A DNA stretch of 64,000 nt from Shewanella nanhaiensis (GCF_019457885.1 NZ_JAHZST010000001.1:124001-188000), one strand, 5' to 3'. Shown: positions 32,879-43,477, numbered from the stretch's first letter. The notes: generated by a model from the sequence alone, not told the origin. Numbers and translations are program-made.

Positions 32879-33549
32879 TAGTAACCTTCTAGAAAATCAA
32901 AGTCATCGAGACTTTTTTGTTCTGGAATATCGGCCATAGCCGCATTAATGGTGACTATGATAGGTGTAGAGGAGGGAGTCGTGACAGTCTGCATAAGCGT
33001 ATTATTTTCAGCCTGCAACTGAGGGTGCCACACCACTATCTCATACTCGGCATTGGGTATCTCATCAAATTCAACCTCTCCACTCTCATCTGCGATGGCA
33101 AAATAGGGGGTGTCGACCACCAGCAGATGTCCACTCATCCAATCATGAATATTACAGCCCATGGAGATGTGACCCTCTTGGTCAAAACGTAAGGTTTTAG
33201 TTGAGTTGTCTTTTCTCAACTTAAAAGAGAAACGTTTAGGCCCTGCGGCAGAGTAGATATGATGAGTAATATCATCGTCATTAACAAATTGTAATTCATA
33301 CCCTTTTTGCATGACTGTAATATAGGGAGTGAACTGTTTATCTTTTTGATGTATCTCTAGAGGGGGACTAACTTTGTTGCCAACTGTATGCTGTTGGCTA
33401 TTTTTAGCTTGAAGATACACAACCAAGTCAGGCATCGGCTCACCTGATGGATCAACCAATCTAATCTTTTCTGCATTAGCAGCAAAACTCCACCCCAATG
33501 GCACTAAAAATAACCCAGAACATAACACTCTTGCCCATCTATAACTCAC
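32878..33549 (-). CDS. Cupredoxin-like periplasmic protein (methylamine-utilisation/plastocyanin type)
   Basis: Exported protein (signal peptide ending SFAANAE) of 223 aa. Residues ~70-150 form a cupredoxin-like fold with plausible type-1 copper ligands: a His in DDDITHHIYS, a Cys and His in MGCNIHDWM, and the Met at the end of that segment. The region after it (GEVEFDEIPNAEYEIVVWHP) resembles a carboxypeptidase-regulatory-like beta domain. Such proteins are usually labelled methylamine utilisation protein, but no methylamine dehydrogenase genes are here. It is first in a three-gene operon with a c-di-GMP phosphodiesterase and a barrel protein, so a copper or redox signal input is my guess. 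Confidence 0.85.
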   Translation of the reverse strand: MSYRWARVLCSGLFLVPLGWSFAANAEKIRLVDPSGEPMPDLVVYLQAKNSQQHTVGNKVSPPLEIHQKDKQFTPYITVMQKGYELQFVNDDDITHHIYSAAGPKRFSFKLRKDNSTKTLRFDQEGHISMGCNIHDWMSGHLLVVDTPYFAIADESGEVEFDEIPNAEYEIVVWHPQLQAENNTLMQTVTTPSSTPIIVTINAAMADIPEQKSLDDFDFLEGY

Positions 33550-33658
33550 ATCAACCTCGTTTCAATGACAAAAAGAAATATGAAAGGAGATGCTGTCACT
33601 TTTATCCTCTCGACAATAGGAACTGAATATAAAGAGAAAAATTTCATGAAAGAGAATA

Positions 33659-33988
33659 ATACCAATCAGTATAAGAAGTTGATCTACTCAGAGTGTCTTT
33701 TGGCAAACTAATTCAAGATGAATGGATGATGGAATGGTTGTTCCCTTGTGAGTTCATTCAACGCAGAAGTAGGCAGCCAAAAACACTCCTTACAGGCGAG
33801 TTTTAGCGGTGCTGATGCTGTGACTTTTTATAAACAAAGAGGGAGCTTAACCTTAGTTTCACTATGCTCTTCACTCGTTGCAAACCACATGGATGTGGTG
33901 AATGTCATTAATGCAGGAGCAATTAAGGACCTTGCCTCAGCACCGCTAAACTCTCGCTGAGCGATCAAACCTTTATACTGATTGGTAT
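33659..33988. mobile_element. MITE-like non-autonomous element, about 330 bp
   Basis: Bounded by a 16-bp perfect terminal inverted repeat, ATACCAATCAGTATAA at 33659-33674 and its complement at 33973-33988. AATA flanks both ends (33655-33658, 33989-33992), a possible 4-bp target duplication, though the area is AT-rich. A second inverted pair lies inside: CGAGTTTTAGCGGTGCTGA at 33797-33815 and the near-complement at 33937-33956. No transposase is encoded; the open frame at 33748-33960 is a by-product. It sits between the cupredoxin operon and the chemoreceptor gene. Confidence 0.85.
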
Positions 33989-34038
33989 AATATCCCCTGA
34001 TAATCATGACACCTGCGTGCCCCTACTTAAGAGTAGGC

Positions 34039-34069
34039 AAAAAAAAAGCAAAACCAAGGTTTTGCTTTT
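34039..34069 (-). terminator. Terminator of the chemoreceptor gene
   Basis: On the minus strand AAAAGCAAAACC / GGTTTTGCTTTT followed by a run of about nine T residues. Confidence 0.92.
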
Positions 34070-34087
34070 CAGTTTCCAACAGAAAAA

Positions 34088-35536
34088 TTAACTCAAAGTA
34101 TATTGAGTCAATATCTTATCCAGTTCAATGGAGGAGTTACTCAGGTTTGCAGCCAGTGTGACCGAGCGTTGAGCCGTGTCTTTAATAATTTGAGACTGAT
34201 CTCTAATATCATTAAGTTGAGTGGCAATATCACGAGCCGACACACTTTGCTCCTCAGCTGAAGCCGCTATTTGTGAGCTCATATCAAACACACCCGCAGT
34301 CGAGCCTGCCATGGAGTCTACATCTTCCCCCACAGAGACAATCGCGTTACGTCCCTGATCCGCTTGCTCAACGATACTCTCTGTCACCTTAGATAAGGTT
34401 GAGCTGCCCTTCTGCAGTCCCTCAATCATAGATTGAATCTCAACGGTTGCAGCTTGTGTTCTCCCCGCTAAGGTTCTCACCTCGTCGGCAACAACCGCAA
34501 AGCCTCTGCCCTGCTCTCCGGCGCGCGCTGCTTCAATAGCCGCATTCAGAGCTAGAAGATTTGTCTGCTCTGAGATCCCATTAATCGTCGTGACCACAGC
34601 GCCAATTTCAGAAGCACTGTTTGACAGTTGTGACACTGAGCTTGACGCTGTGTCTATCTCACTCACTAAGGTTGAGATACGAGTGACCGCCTCTGCAATA
34701 CGCTGTTTACTCGATTGCGCTTGCTGGGTATTCGCCTGTGTTTGCTCAGAGGTGTTTGCCGCATTATGAGACACCTCTTCAATAGCTGCAGTCATCTGAT
34801 CCATCGCCACCGCAACACTGTCTAAAAATTGATGTTGGCAACCGATAAGATCTTCACTCTGTTTAGCTTGTTGATCAAACTCATCGGCAGCCTGAGCCAG
34901 TGTTGCCGCATTGTGGCCTATGGCCGTCACCATCTCACTCATGTTATCGGCGCTGCGATCTATCTCAGTGGCGATCATACTGAAATCATCCTTACCGAAG
35001 AAGTTTAACCTTTGGGTCAGATCCCCATCCGCTAGACGCTTAATCGCGACATACATATCCCATAACCCACCACCTAAAGAGGTTGAGGTCCAGTAACTGA
35101 GCTGGAATAGAGGAAGTAAACCGATTAATGCAACCCACAGCATCATCTTGGCATCACTTAACGCTTGCGCCTCCCATGATTTAACATCTGTCGTTAACTG
35201 CAGATACTGACGGCCCACAGGCGCCGATACGGTCACTCTGTCTCCCTGACGGTTATCGACACGACTATGATTGAGTAGCAATCCCTGAGATGAGGCAAAA
35301 CTTGCTAAGTCATCCCCAGAGAGTCCCTGTGATTGCGCCACGTTAGCAAAGGTATCAACGACTGACTGAGCTCGCTCTTGAGAGCTGTGCTCAACTTGCC
35401 CCTGTGCTTTATTAAGGTTAACCAAGGCGATACTTGTGGTGATCAAAGATACCAAGGTACACAGTAGCCAAAACTTGCCATTCAAGCTCAACTTAATCAT
35501 TAAGGCATCTATTTTTCTAAACTGGATCTGCTTCAT
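34088..35536 (-). CDS. Methyl-accepting chemotaxis protein
   Basis: Inner-membrane chemoreceptor that controls CheA. First membrane segment near residues 22-40 ([18 protein letters not shown]), a short periplasmic domain of ~95 residues, second membrane segment ([16 protein letters not shown]), a HAMP-like linker ([21 protein letters not shown]), then the long coiled-coil signalling domain with the highly conserved tip [31 protein letters not shown] given here by its parts [11 protein letters not shown] and FAVVADEVR. The periplasmic part is too small for a Cache or four-helix domain of usual size. I prefer ATG 35536, preceded by AGGA, over the GTG at 35560. Confidence 0.94.
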   Translation of the reverse strand: MKQIQFRKIDALMIKLSLNGKFWLLCTLVSLITTSIALVNLNKAQGQVEHSSQERAQSVVDTFANVAQSQGLSGDDLASFASSQGLLLNHSRVDNRQGDRVTVSAPVGRQYLQLTTDVKSWEAQALSDAKMMLWVALIGLLPLFQLSYWTSTSLGGGLWDMYVAIKRLADGDLTQRLNFFGKDDFSMIATEIDRSADNMSEMVTAIGHNAATLAQAADEFDQQAKQSEDLIGCQHQFLDSVAVAMDQMTAAIEEVSHNAANTSEQTQANTQQAQSSKQRIAEAVTRISTLVSEIDTASSSVSQLSNSASEIGAVVTTINGISEQTNLLALNAAIEAARAGEQGRGFAVVADEVRTLAGRTQAATVEIQSMIEGLQKGSSTLSKVTESIVEQADQGRNAIVSVGEDVDSMAGSTAGVFDMSSQIAASAEEQSVSARDIATQLNDIRDQSQIIKDTAQRSVTLAANLSNSSIELDKILTQYTLS

Positions 35537-35632
35537 AATTCCTACAACCTCTTCGTTCACAACAGAAAAACCAACTGCTGCGCCCCATTATTTTTGTTAT
35601 CGAGTATAAAAACTAATTAACCCTGCTCTGTC

Positions 35633-36145
35633 TCACGAACTTGTGTGATTAGGCGAGCTTATTGCTGCTCCGTTTCCCTGGAGCCTTTTGTGCCATTTTA
35701 ACTTCAATGCCACCAACACAGAGGTGAGCTCTGACATGCTATAGCCTAAAAGTGAACCTATAATTAATGCAGGCAAGATTTTACCAATATCTCCCCCCAT
35801 TGCGAAAGTGATACAGCAACCAATAAAGGCGCCAGGTATGAAAGCCAGCTTACTGTAGCTAGCCTGAAGACACATGGCAGCGGTCACCACGCCCGTCAGC
35901 AGATAACCCACCATAGGAGTTTCAAAATAACTGCTGCCGCTTATAACCAACCAAGCCCAAAAAACACCAGACAAGTTTGTTGCCCAAGAGATAACAACCC
36001 CTTGAAAATTAAGTTTTCCTAGTGCGAAGTAAGTGCTACAACTTAGAAACCCAATCCAAGTGATCAGGTGAAAGATATCTGCGACGCCCGCCCAGACAGC
36101 CGCAAGTAGACCCGCCGATATGGCGACCTGCCAACGATGTTCCAT
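35633..36145 (-). CDS. DUF1097 family inner-membrane protein
   Basis: 170-residue integral membrane protein with about five hydrophobic segments (ISAGLLAAVWAGVADIFHLI, WIGFLSCSTYFALG, LPALIIGSLLGYSMSEL). It resembles the DUF1097/YcdZ family, of unknown function, often related to small transporters. No neighbour points to its role; the chemoreceptor follows 72 bp downstream on the same strand with its own ribosome-binding site. Confidence 0.8.
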   Translation of the reverse strand: MEHRWQVAISAGLLAAVWAGVADIFHLITWIGFLSCSTYFALGKLNFQGVVISWATNLSGVFWAWLVISGSSYFETPMVGYLLTGVVTAAMCLQASYSKLAFIPGAFIGCCITFAMGGDIGKILPALIIGSLLGYSMSELTSVLVALKLKWHKRLQGNGAAISSPNHTSS

Positions 36146-36456
36146 GTATGACCCCTCATTACATTGGAATAATTTTGAAAGACAAATTACTCCATTTTTA
36201 ATAACAAAAATAGGATCAATGCCATAAACTCGAGATTAACTGCGGTTTTATTGTCCTTTATTTGATCTTTAATCAGTCTTATGTAGTAAAAAAACCAACA
36301 AGAAACCATTTAAAGATCTTAACAACTATTAAATGAGCAAGCAGACAATAGCGTTAAGCAAATAAAAAGGTCTCCCCTTAGGCAGACCTTTTAATACAGA
36401 TTAATTGAGCAACCTCAAATGCAGGGAGCTGCACATTGAAGTTGCTTAGGCATAAA
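36146..36456. other. Intergenic region with terminator (36364-36392)
   Basis: AT-rich, no gene. It contains the hairpin AAAAGGTCT (36365-36373) / AGACCTTTT (36384-36392), which on the minus strand ends in a T-rich run and terminates the molybdenum hydroxylase operon. The remainder must hold the DUF1097 promoter. Confidence 0.8.
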
Positions 36457-38706
36457 TTAAACCGTCAGATGTTTACTCACTGGAAGCTCCCTTATCCTAA
36501 TACCAGAGGCGGCAAAAATAGCATTGGTTAGGCTTGGTGCAACAGGCGGCACTCCTGGCTCTCCTACCCCACCAGGTGGAGCATCAGATGAGATAACGGT
36601 CACGTCAATATCAGGACATTGGGTCATTCTCAGCAGAGGGTAATCATGAAAGTTTGATTGCTGAACTTTGCCCTGCTTAAAACTTATCTCCCCCATCATG
36701 GCCAAGCTCAAGCCAAACATAATCGCCCCTTCGGTCTGAGATTTAACCCTGTCAGGATTAACCACAGTTCCAGCATCAATGGCAGCAACGGCTCGTAACA
36801 CCTTAAGCTTGTTATCTTTATCAACCTCTACCAGCAAGGCAACAGCCACAAAAGCGGCAAAACTGCGATGTACGGCAAATCCCCAAGCTTGATTCACTTT
36901 AGGTTGCTCGCCTTTTCTCATCCCAAGTTCAACCGCCTCAATCACCCCATGGTATCGGGCAATATCAACAGGATGACGAGCCAGATCCTCACCGTAATTA
37001 CCATACTTAAACTCTTGATTGACAAAAGTCTCTTGTCGCTCAGTGCCTAACAAGTCACGCCACATCTGTGTAATAGGTTTATTGGCTTTTACAGCCAGCT
37101 CGTCGACAAAACTGCCAATACCAAACCCATGCTGAATATTACACACAGAGCGCATCCAGCCAATTCGAGTGTGTGCTTTGGCCTCCACAGTTTCGCAGCG
37201 CAAACTCTTCACCGCCAAAGGCACATCAACAAAACCTAAGTCCACTTCCCAAGGCGCCGGATAATCAGCCCCTTCGGCAAAGGTCGAGCCTATACTAGGA
37301 AACCCCGTTCGTTGCAGCATAGCCTGTGGCATCTTGTCATCACCCAACCTTGCTTGATAGAGCTGAGCACTAATGGCATGCAGATAACCATTTTGGATCT
37401 CATCCTCACGGCTCCAGCATACTTTTACAGGAACTTTTAACTGTTGTGATAACAGTGCAGCTTCAACGCAGTAATCGGGCTTAGATTTACGGCCAAAACC
37501 GCCACCAAGCAAGATCACATTGACCTTAATCTGCTCCTCTTTCAAACCAAGAAAACCAGCCACATTTTGCGCTGCACTTTGAGGGGTTTGGGTTGATGCC
37601 CAAAGCTCGCAACCTGAATCGGTGACATTTGCAGTCGCCACCGGCGGCTCCATCGGCGCATGAGCTAAATAGGGAACGGTATAGATAGCCTTAATCGTAC
37701 TCTCTTTCGGCCAATCACTGCTCTGCTCCCCCTGCTGCCTCACCAGCTTACCAGGAGCTTGCACTCTCTCAACCAGCTGCTGTAGAAAAGCCTGAGAGTC
37801 GTGGCTATCATTATTGGACTCACTCCAAGTAATAGCCAAAGCTTTTCGCCCTTCAATGGCACTCCAAGAGTTACTCGCGATCACAGCAACGCCGCCAAGA
37901 GGTTGAAAAGCTGGCGCACCTTTAGGAACAGGTAAACGAATGACATCGATCACTCCAGCAACCTTACGCGCTTGGCTGTCATCTAAGGTTTTCACCTCAC
38001 TCCCATAAACAGGTGGACGAACAATACTGGCATAACGCATCCCCTCAAGCTGAACGTCAAAACCATATATAGCCTCTCCGTTGAGGATCCCATCCATATC
38101 AACAATCTTATGGGGCTTACCAATATGGGTGAAATCCTGAGGTGACTTTAAAACAAGCGTTTCCACTTTAGGGAGCTCATATTTGGAAGCGGCGCTGGCT
38201 AATTCACCAAAACTTACCATCCTTCCCGATTGGGTATGGATAACTAAGTTATTGGCCGTACTGAGCTCAGATATCGGCACTTGCCACTTATCGGCAGCCG
38301 CTTGCTCGAGCATAGTGCGAGCCATGGCGCCCATCTCACGCATCTTATCAAAGCCTTTACGGATACTGCGTGAACCATCTGTATTTTGGCTTCCATAACG
38401 TTTATCGGCTAAACCTTGAACGACAACGACCTTATTCCAATCAGCCCCAAGTTCATCGGCTAAAACCTGTGGGATCCCAGTGCGGATCCCCTGACCCATC
38501 TCAGAGCGATGGCAGGTTAGATACACCTTGTCATCTTCACCAATGGCGATGAAAAGGTTCAACCTTGACTCCTCTCCTTGAGCCATCACCATAGGGCTCC
38601 AGCTCAAACCTGTTGCGCCTAAAGCTAATCCGCCACCTGTGGCTCCAAACAGTTTAAGCACATCTCGGCGACTAAAATTTTGTACCGCAGAATAGGATGG
38701 ATTCAT
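36457..38706 (-). CDS. Molybdenum hydroxylase large subunit (IorB-like), Tat-exported
   Basis: Molybdopterin-binding subunit of the xanthine-dehydrogenase/isoquinoline 1-oxidoreductase family, oxidising an aldehyde or N-heterocycle by water-derived hydroxylation. A twin-arginine signal is present ([19 protein letters not shown]), so the enzyme should be periplasmic. Family motifs: [44 protein letters not shown], and the active-site Glu loop [15 protein letters not shown]. Its start overlaps the stop of the 2Fe-2S subunit gene by 4 bp (ATGA). No FAD subunit is encoded nearby, typical of IorAB-type enzymes that pass electrons to a cytochrome. The substrate is unknown. Confidence 0.93.
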   Translation of the reverse strand: MNPSYSAVQNFSRRDVLKLFGATGGGLALGATGLSWSPMVMAQGEESRLNLFIAIGEDDKVYLTCHRSEMGQGIRTGIPQVLADELGADWNKVVVVQGLADKRYGSQNTDGSRSIRKGFDKMREMGAMARTMLEQAAADKWQVPISELSTANNLVIHTQSGRMVSFGELASAASKYELPKVETLVLKSPQDFTHIGKPHKIVDMDGILNGEAIYGFDVQLEGMRYASIVRPPVYGSEVKTLDDSQARKVAGVIDVIRLPVPKGAPAFQPLGGVAVIASNSWSAIEGRKALAITWSESNNDSHDSQAFLQQLVERVQAPGKLVRQQGEQSSDWPKESTIKAIYTVPYLAHAPMEPPVATANVTDSGCELWASTQTPQSAAQNVAGFLGLKEEQIKVNVILLGGGFGRKSKPDYCVEAALLSQQLKVPVKVCWSREDEIQNGYLHAISAQLYQARLGDDKMPQAMLQRTGFPSIGSTFAEGADYPAPWEVDLGFVDVPLAVKSLRCETVEAKAHTRIGWMRSVCNIQHGFGIGSFVDELAVKANKPITQMWRDLLGTERQETFVNQEFKYGNYGEDLARHPVDIARYHGVIEAVELGMRKGEQPKVNQAWGFAVHRSFAAFVAVALLVEVDKDNKLKVLRAVAAIDAGTVVNPDRVKSQTEGAIMFGLSLAMMGEISFKQGKVQQSNFHDYPLLRMTQCPDIDVTVISSDAPPGGVGEPGVPPVAPSLTNAIFAASGIRIRELPVSKHLTV

Positions 38707-39179
38707 GACTCGGCCTCCATTTTTGAGGACTCTGCAGCGCTTAAAATGGCAGACTTAATCCGGGGATAAGTGCCGCACCGGCAGATATTACCTGACATGG
38801 CATCATCAATTTCCGCCTCACTAGGCCTCTGCTTCTTGCTTAACAGCGCTGCAGCGGACATCAACTGCCCCGACTGACAGTAGCCACATTGAGGCACATT
38901 ATACTCTGACCAGGCGAGACGTAATTTATCGGCCTCTAAGCCCTCAATGGTGGTGACACTCTTGCCCTGAACCTGCTTTAAGCTGGTTAAACAAGCTCTA
39001 GCAGGCTCACCATCAATATGGATAGTACAAGCCCCACATAGACCAGCACCACAGCCATACTTAGTGCCTGTCATCCCTAACATATCGCGAACAGCCCAAA
39101 GAATGGGCATATTAGGATCGGCGTCTAATGTAAACAGTTTGCCATTAATATTCAGTTTAAGCTCATTGTCTGACATCAC
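38703..39179 (-). CDS. Molybdenum hydroxylase 2Fe-2S subunit (IorA-like)
   Basis: Small electron-transfer subunit with two [2Fe-2S] clusters. The N-terminal plant-type ferredoxin domain has [15 protein letters not shown] and a later C (RACLTS); the C-terminal helical domain has CGYCQSGQ and CRCGTYPRI. 158 aa, the usual size. There is no signal peptide, so it would be co-exported with the Tat-tagged large subunit. It overlaps the large-subunit gene by 4 bp. Confidence 0.95.
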   Translation of the reverse strand: MMSDNELKLNINGKLFTLDADPNMPILWAVRDMLGMTGTKYGCGAGLCGACTIHIDGEPARACLTSLKQVQGKSVTTIEGLEADKLRLAWSEYNVPQCGYCQSGQLMSAAALLSKKQRPSEAEIDDAMSGNICRCGTYPRIKSAILSAAESSKMEAES

Positions 39180-39217
39180 TCACTCCATGTACCTATCACA
39201 ACTTAAGATGGGCAAAA

Positions 39218-39838
39218 TTAATTATTATGGTTTTCTCGACTCGAAGACCTCGCATCCAGCCAATCTGCGAGTTCAATTCGCGTATCAATATCTCTTTGTG
39301 CACTGCTCATCTCAACAGTTTGTAACCTTCCAACCTGCTTAAGCATCTGCAGTATCGGCTTTGCTCCGCGATCGCCCGTTAATGCCGTTAACTTATCGAA
39401 GTCATCGCGATAAAACAGCGCTGGCGCCGAGAGTTGCTCATCAAAGGTTGCACACACAGGAGCCCCGCTTCGGGCTGTAAACAGTTTTAGATAGTCACTT
39501 TCAGCGATCTCAACCTGATCCGCTAAGCTTATCAGTAGCGAGTCAGCCTCCGCTTTAACGCCATGATTCACTGCGCAGCGAATAGAACTGGATAAACCTG
39601 TTTCAAACTCAGGGTTAATAAGGTACTTAGCACCCGCTGGTAACAGAGGTAAAAGTTGCTCTTGATGTCCACCTAAGATAACCAGTAGCTCCGCCCCCAC
39701 TTTGTCAGCCACGCCCCTGAGTTTACTGTAGCTATCTGCAAGTACGCTTGTCCCTTCTTTATCAATCGCTTGCGCCAGTTTCACCCCATTAAAACGACGG
39801 CTTCTGCCGGCGGCGAGCAAAACAATCAAGGTCCTCAA
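39218..39838 (-). CDS. MobA-like nucleotidyltransferase (MocA type, molybdenum cofactor maturation)
   Basis: Predicted CTP- or GTP-dependent nucleotidyltransferase adding a nucleotide to molybdopterin for the adjacent hydroxylase. The N-terminal loop LLAAGRSRRFNGVKLA is the family P-loop-like signature (LAAGxSxRxGxxK). Later LLISLADQVEI carries the metal-binding Asp region. 206 aa, normal for MocA. Its start overlaps the end of the xdhC-like gene by 4 bp and the 2Fe-2S gene follows after 38 bp. Confidence 0.88.
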   Translation of the reverse strand: MRTLIVLLAAGRSRRFNGVKLAQAIDKEGTSVLADSYSKLRGVADKVGAELLVILGGHQEQLLPLLPAGAKYLINPEFETGLSSSIRCAVNHGVKAEADSLLISLADQVEIAESDYLKLFTARSGAPVCATFDEQLSAPALFYRDDFDKLTALTGDRGAKPILQMLKQVGRLQTVEMSSAQRDIDTRIELADWLDARSSSRENHNN

Positions 39839-40860
39839 ACCATCACCTTATCTAAGGGGATCTGCCTAGCACCGTGAAGGACGCCATAACACTGAGCCAA
39901 AATACTCAAAGCCACCGACTCCGGTAGCTCGCCTCCCAGAGCAAAACCAGCAGGCGCTGAGAAGAAGCAGTTAAAATCACTTTTACTTAGCCCCGCTTTT
40001 TGCAGCACTCGCTCACGACGATGAGCAGGCCCTAATAGCGCCAGATAACTTAAGTGCTCACTCCTATCCATCTTGTGAACCACTGACAGCGCTTTAGCAT
40101 CCAACTCAAGGTTATGCTGCATGATAATGACGGCATCTAAATGGGACTCAAAATGTTCAGGAAGCGTGTCGACCGATTGCTTAAATATTCTCGCACCGGG
40201 GAAATCATGGTTTCTCGCGTAACTTGTACGCTCATCAATCAGATCCACCTGCCAGCCTAAACTTAAGGCCATCGCGACTACTGGCTGAGCATCTAAGCCA
40301 CCGCCGAAAATCGCCAACCGATAACGGGAGCGCAAAGGTATAATCAGCTCAGCTTGTCCTGCATGTAAAATGCCTGCGCGTTTAAAATCATCCACCGGAA
40401 AATTCACCTCATCATAGGCATTGATGCTCGCCGTAACATTGGCAAGAGCAGTGTCTCTATGGGGCAAGGTAATTTGATAGAAAAACTGACCGCCATGATA
40501 AAGACGCTCAGACAACTGATGGAAATTCAGGTAATGGTTTTCTCGTTTTAGGGGGACAAGCATGATATCGACGATACCACCGCACCCTAATTGATAGCTG
40601 GCATCGGATTCATCGCTGGCATCATACTGCACCAACACAGCCTCCTGCTTCTCTAGTGATCTCTGTGCATGACAACGAAGATCCGCCTCTAAACAGCCAC
40701 CACTTAGCAAGCCAATAGAGCGTCCAAGGGGGTGAAACAGCATCATAGCTCCTGCTTTACGGTATGCTGAACCTGTGACTTTAGTGATCACCGCCAGCAC
40801 CCATTCATCATGTGGGGCTGTCTGCCAGTGGGAGAGAATATCCTCTATATGATGGGACAT
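39835..40860 (-). CDS. XdhC family molybdenum cofactor insertion/maturation protein
   Basis: Chaperone that binds, sulfurates-prepares and hands the molybdenum cofactor to hydroxylases. The XdhC_CoxI domain is at the N-terminus (LAVITKVTGSAYRKAGAMM, IGLLSGGCLEADL, YQLGCGGIVDIML), and the XdhC_C Rossmann domain at the C-terminus (LAIFGGGLDAQPVVAMALSLGW, YLALLGPAHRRERVL). An open frame extends upstream to 40926, but the M at 40860 (MSHHIEDIL) matches the usual family start. First gene of the operon; the four genes make a complete hydroxylase module. Confidence 0.9.
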   Translation of the reverse strand: MSHHIEDILSHWQTAPHDEWVLAVITKVTGSAYRKAGAMMLFHPLGRSIGLLSGGCLEADLRCHAQRSLEKQEAVLVQYDASDESDASYQLGCGGIVDIMLVPLKRENHYLNFHQLSERLYHGGQFFYQITLPHRDTALANVTASINAYDEVNFPVDDFKRAGILHAGQAELIIPLRSRYRLAIFGGGLDAQPVVAMALSLGWQVDLIDERTSYARNHDFPGARIFKQSVDTLPEHFESHLDAVIIMQHNLELDAKALSVVHKMDRSEHLSYLALLGPAHRRERVLQKAGLSKSDFNCFFSAPAGFALGGELPESVALSILAQCYGVLHGARQIPLDKVMV

Positions 40861-41137
40861 GTCCGTATATCTCATTTTTATACAACATAAAACTAAGCTA
40901 CCAAACGTCACCTCAATTACAAGCAAGAATCCATTACAAAAGGTTTCTGTGATGAGTTGCCATACCTTTGACCTACTCTCTTTACCTTAAAAAAGCCCTT
41001 ACAAAAGGCGATATATGTTGCTAGTTTGTACAAGTTACGCAGTGAAATAGTCTAGTTTCGCCAAGTGATAAATAAGGTTGGAGACTTTCGACTATTTGTA
41101 CAGATAACAGTTTGCCGATAACTGTTTACCGATAAAG

Positions 41138-43459
41138 ATGGCAGAAATAGCAATGAAAACAGCAGAAAACATCGTACGTTTAACCGCAAGAATGACACTG
41201 AGCAGGCTCACCAAAAGCCTCATTATCTCGGGCCTTATCTTTAGCTCTCTCGCTCAATCACAGGCTCTGGCAATAGATAACAGTCAGCAGACCTATAAAA
41301 TCACCTTTGCCGATGAGCGCACTTTCCTAAAGGCGAACATCACACTGCACAACGAGAAGATAAAAACCGATCCAACGCAGCGAGCAATTTGGGTGCCCTT
41401 ATCCAGTGATGAGCTCAGCAGAATAAAACCTTTTGCCACCAGCATGGCTAAAGTTGAAGACCCCACCAGCCTCTATCCACAAAAAGTCGCCTCCCAAAAC
41501 AAGCTCCTATCAGGGATCCCAGGCTATAGCTGTTACCCAACAGTCGAGGAGACTCAAACTGATATCGAGCAGCTCGTGAGCCAACACCCAAACTTTGCCA
41601 CCATAGAGGACATTGGAGACTCATGGCAAAAACAGGCGGGCAATGGCGGCTATGATCTCAACGTGTTAAAACTCACCAATAGCCAAGTAACAGGCGATAA
41701 GCCAAAACTTTTTATCCACGCCGCCATGCACGCAAGGGAGTATGCGACTTCACCTTTGGTATTGCAGTTTGCTAAGAATCTGCTTAATGAACGCGATAGT
41801 GATGCTGACAGTCAGTGGCTACTGGATAGACACGAGATCCACCTTTTACTGCATATGAATCCAGACGGGCGTAAACGCGCCGAAGGCGGGCTTTTATGGC
41901 GCAAAAACGCCAACCAAAACTACTGTGGCAGTAATCCTAATGCGATAGGAACCGATCTTAACCGTAATTTTAGTTGGGGATGGAATACCGTAGAGCAAGG
42001 ATCCAGCGGTAATGAGTGTAGCGAGACTTTTCGCGGCCCAAGTGCGGGATCAGAGCCAGAAACCCAAGCGGTAGAAACCTATGTAAGAGCACTATTTGGT
42101 GATCACAGGGGACCAAATCGCACCGATGCTGCGCCCGATACTACCCAAGGCCTGCATATCGATGTTCACTCCTACAGTGAGCTCGTACTATGGCCCTGGG
42201 GCGGCACAAACACATTAGCCCCCAATGGCGCAGCGATGCGAACACTTGGTAGAAAACTCGCTCGTTTTAACGGCTATATGCCGATGCAAAGTGTTGGACT
42301 TTATCCAACAGATGGCACCAGTGACAACCTAAGCTATGGCGAGCTAGGCATTCCCCACATGACCTTCGAGTTAGGCACTGATTTTTTCCAAAGCTGCAGC
42401 AGCTATAATAACAAGGTGCTACCGGATAACCTTAAGGCATTAAAGTACGCGGCAAAAATCGTCGAAGCGCCATATCTAATTCCATCGGGGCCCGATATTA
42501 CCGAGATCAGCAGTGTTGGTCAGCCTCTCAATGCCATTGCACAAAACTATCGAATCACCCTTAAGGTTACCGCATCCGATGACAGGTTCAGCAGACGAGG
42601 CGATGCAGAAGCCACTCAAGATATCTCAGAAGTTGCACTCTATATTGATGATGCACCTTGGGATGGCGGTCAGGCAACACTGCTTAGTGCCTCTGACGGA
42701 TCATTTGATGAGAAAACTGAGCAAGGTGAGCTTGAGATCAACGCCAATGATTTAAGCTTAGGTCAGCACACCCTCTACCTAAAAGCCAAAGATACCAGTG
42801 GTCAATGGGGCGCACTCTCGGCGCAGTTCATTCAGGTTATCCCAGCGCAAACAAACCAAGCTCCACAGGCAAATTTTAGCTATCAATGTGATGAGTTTAC
42901 CTGCCAATTTGATGCCACTAGCAGTGCCGACCCTGAGGGAGATAGCCTAAGCTACGCGTGGCAGTTGGGCGCAGGCACAAGTAGCGAGCCTCAACTCAGT
43001 TATCAGTTTTCCAGCAGTGAACTGACCGATAATAAGGTTGAAGTAACCTTGACAGTAAGCGACCCTCAAGGTCTAAGCCATAGTAAAACTCAACATTTAA
43101 CCTTAGGTGTTAATCAAGCTCCGCAAGCCAGCTTTATCGCCAATTGCACACACTTAGCCTGTCAACTCGATGCGAGCGCCAGCTCAGATCCCGACGCGGA
43201 TACACTCAGTTACCAGTGGCAACTGGGTGATGGAAACAGCAGTGATAAACTGCAACTCACACACAGCTATACCCAAGCCGGAACCTATAACATAGTACTT
43301 ACGGTCAGTGATGGTAAAACAGATAACAGCTCAGAGAAAAGTGTCACAGTAACGGTAGCCCCAACTCCCGAACCCAGTGAAAACGGTAGCTCAGGAGGTG
43401 CAATTGGATTATTCAGTTTTTTACTGCTGGCACTTGGGGTAAGACGACGGACGAGATAG
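41138..43459 (+). CDS. Secreted M14 zinc carboxypeptidase with PKD domains and GlyGly-CTERM
   Basis: Extracellular or surface metallocarboxypeptidase. Signal peptide ending QSQALA near residue 45. The M14 domain (about 120-450) carries the zinc ligands in AAMHAREYATS (HxxE) and in DVHSYSE (His), the substrate-binding NPDGRKRAEGG and TDLNRNFSWGW, and the catalytic Glu in MTFELGTDFF. Two PKD-like domains follow (ANFSYQCDEFTCQFDATSS; ASFIANCTHLACQLDASAS). The C-terminus SSGGAIGLFSFLLLALGVRRRTR, quoted by parts as SSGGAIGLF and LGVRRRTR, is a GlyGly-CTERM signal processed by rhombosortase. The start could also be ATG 41153. Confidence 0.93.
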   Translation: MAEIAMKTAENIVRLTARMTLSRLTKSLIISGLIFSSLAQSQALAIDNSQQTYKITFADERTFLKANITLHNEKIKTDPTQRAIWVPLSSDELSRIKPFATSMAKVEDPTSLYPQKVASQNKLLSGIPGYSCYPTVEETQTDIEQLVSQHPNFATIEDIGDSWQKQAGNGGYDLNVLKLTNSQVTGDKPKLFIHAAMHAREYATSPLVLQFAKNLLNERDSDADSQWLLDRHEIHLLLHMNPDGRKRAEGGLLWRKNANQNYCGSNPNAIGTDLNRNFSWGWNTVEQGSSGNECSETFRGPSAGSEPETQAVETYVRALFGDHRGPNRTDAAPDTTQGLHIDVHSYSELVLWPWGGTNTLAPNGAAMRTLGRKLARFNGYMPMQSVGLYPTDGTSDNLSYGELGIPHMTFELGTDFFQSCSSYNNKVLPDNLKALKYAAKIVEAPYLIPSGPDITEISSVGQPLNAIAQNYRITLKVTASDDRFSRRGDAEATQDISEVALYIDDAPWDGGQATLLSASDGSFDEKTEQGELEINANDLSLGQHTLYLKAKDTSGQWGALSAQFIQVIPAQTNQAPQANFSYQCDEFTCQFDATSSADPEGDSLSYAWQLGAGTSSEPQLSYQFSSSELTDNKVEVTLTVSDPQGLSHSKTQHLTLGVNQAPQASFIANCTHLACQLDASASSDPDADTLSYQWQLGDGNSSDKLQLTHSYTQAGTYNIVLTVSDGKTDNSSEKSVTVTVAPTPEPSENGSSGGAIGLFSFLLLALGVRRRTR

Positions 43460-43477
43460 AGGCTCTAATTTAGAGTT

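Noticed and set aside
33748..33960. 70-codon open frame inside the MITE-like element
   Set aside because: It spans the internal inverted repeat, lacks a ribosome-binding site and has no protein-like features.
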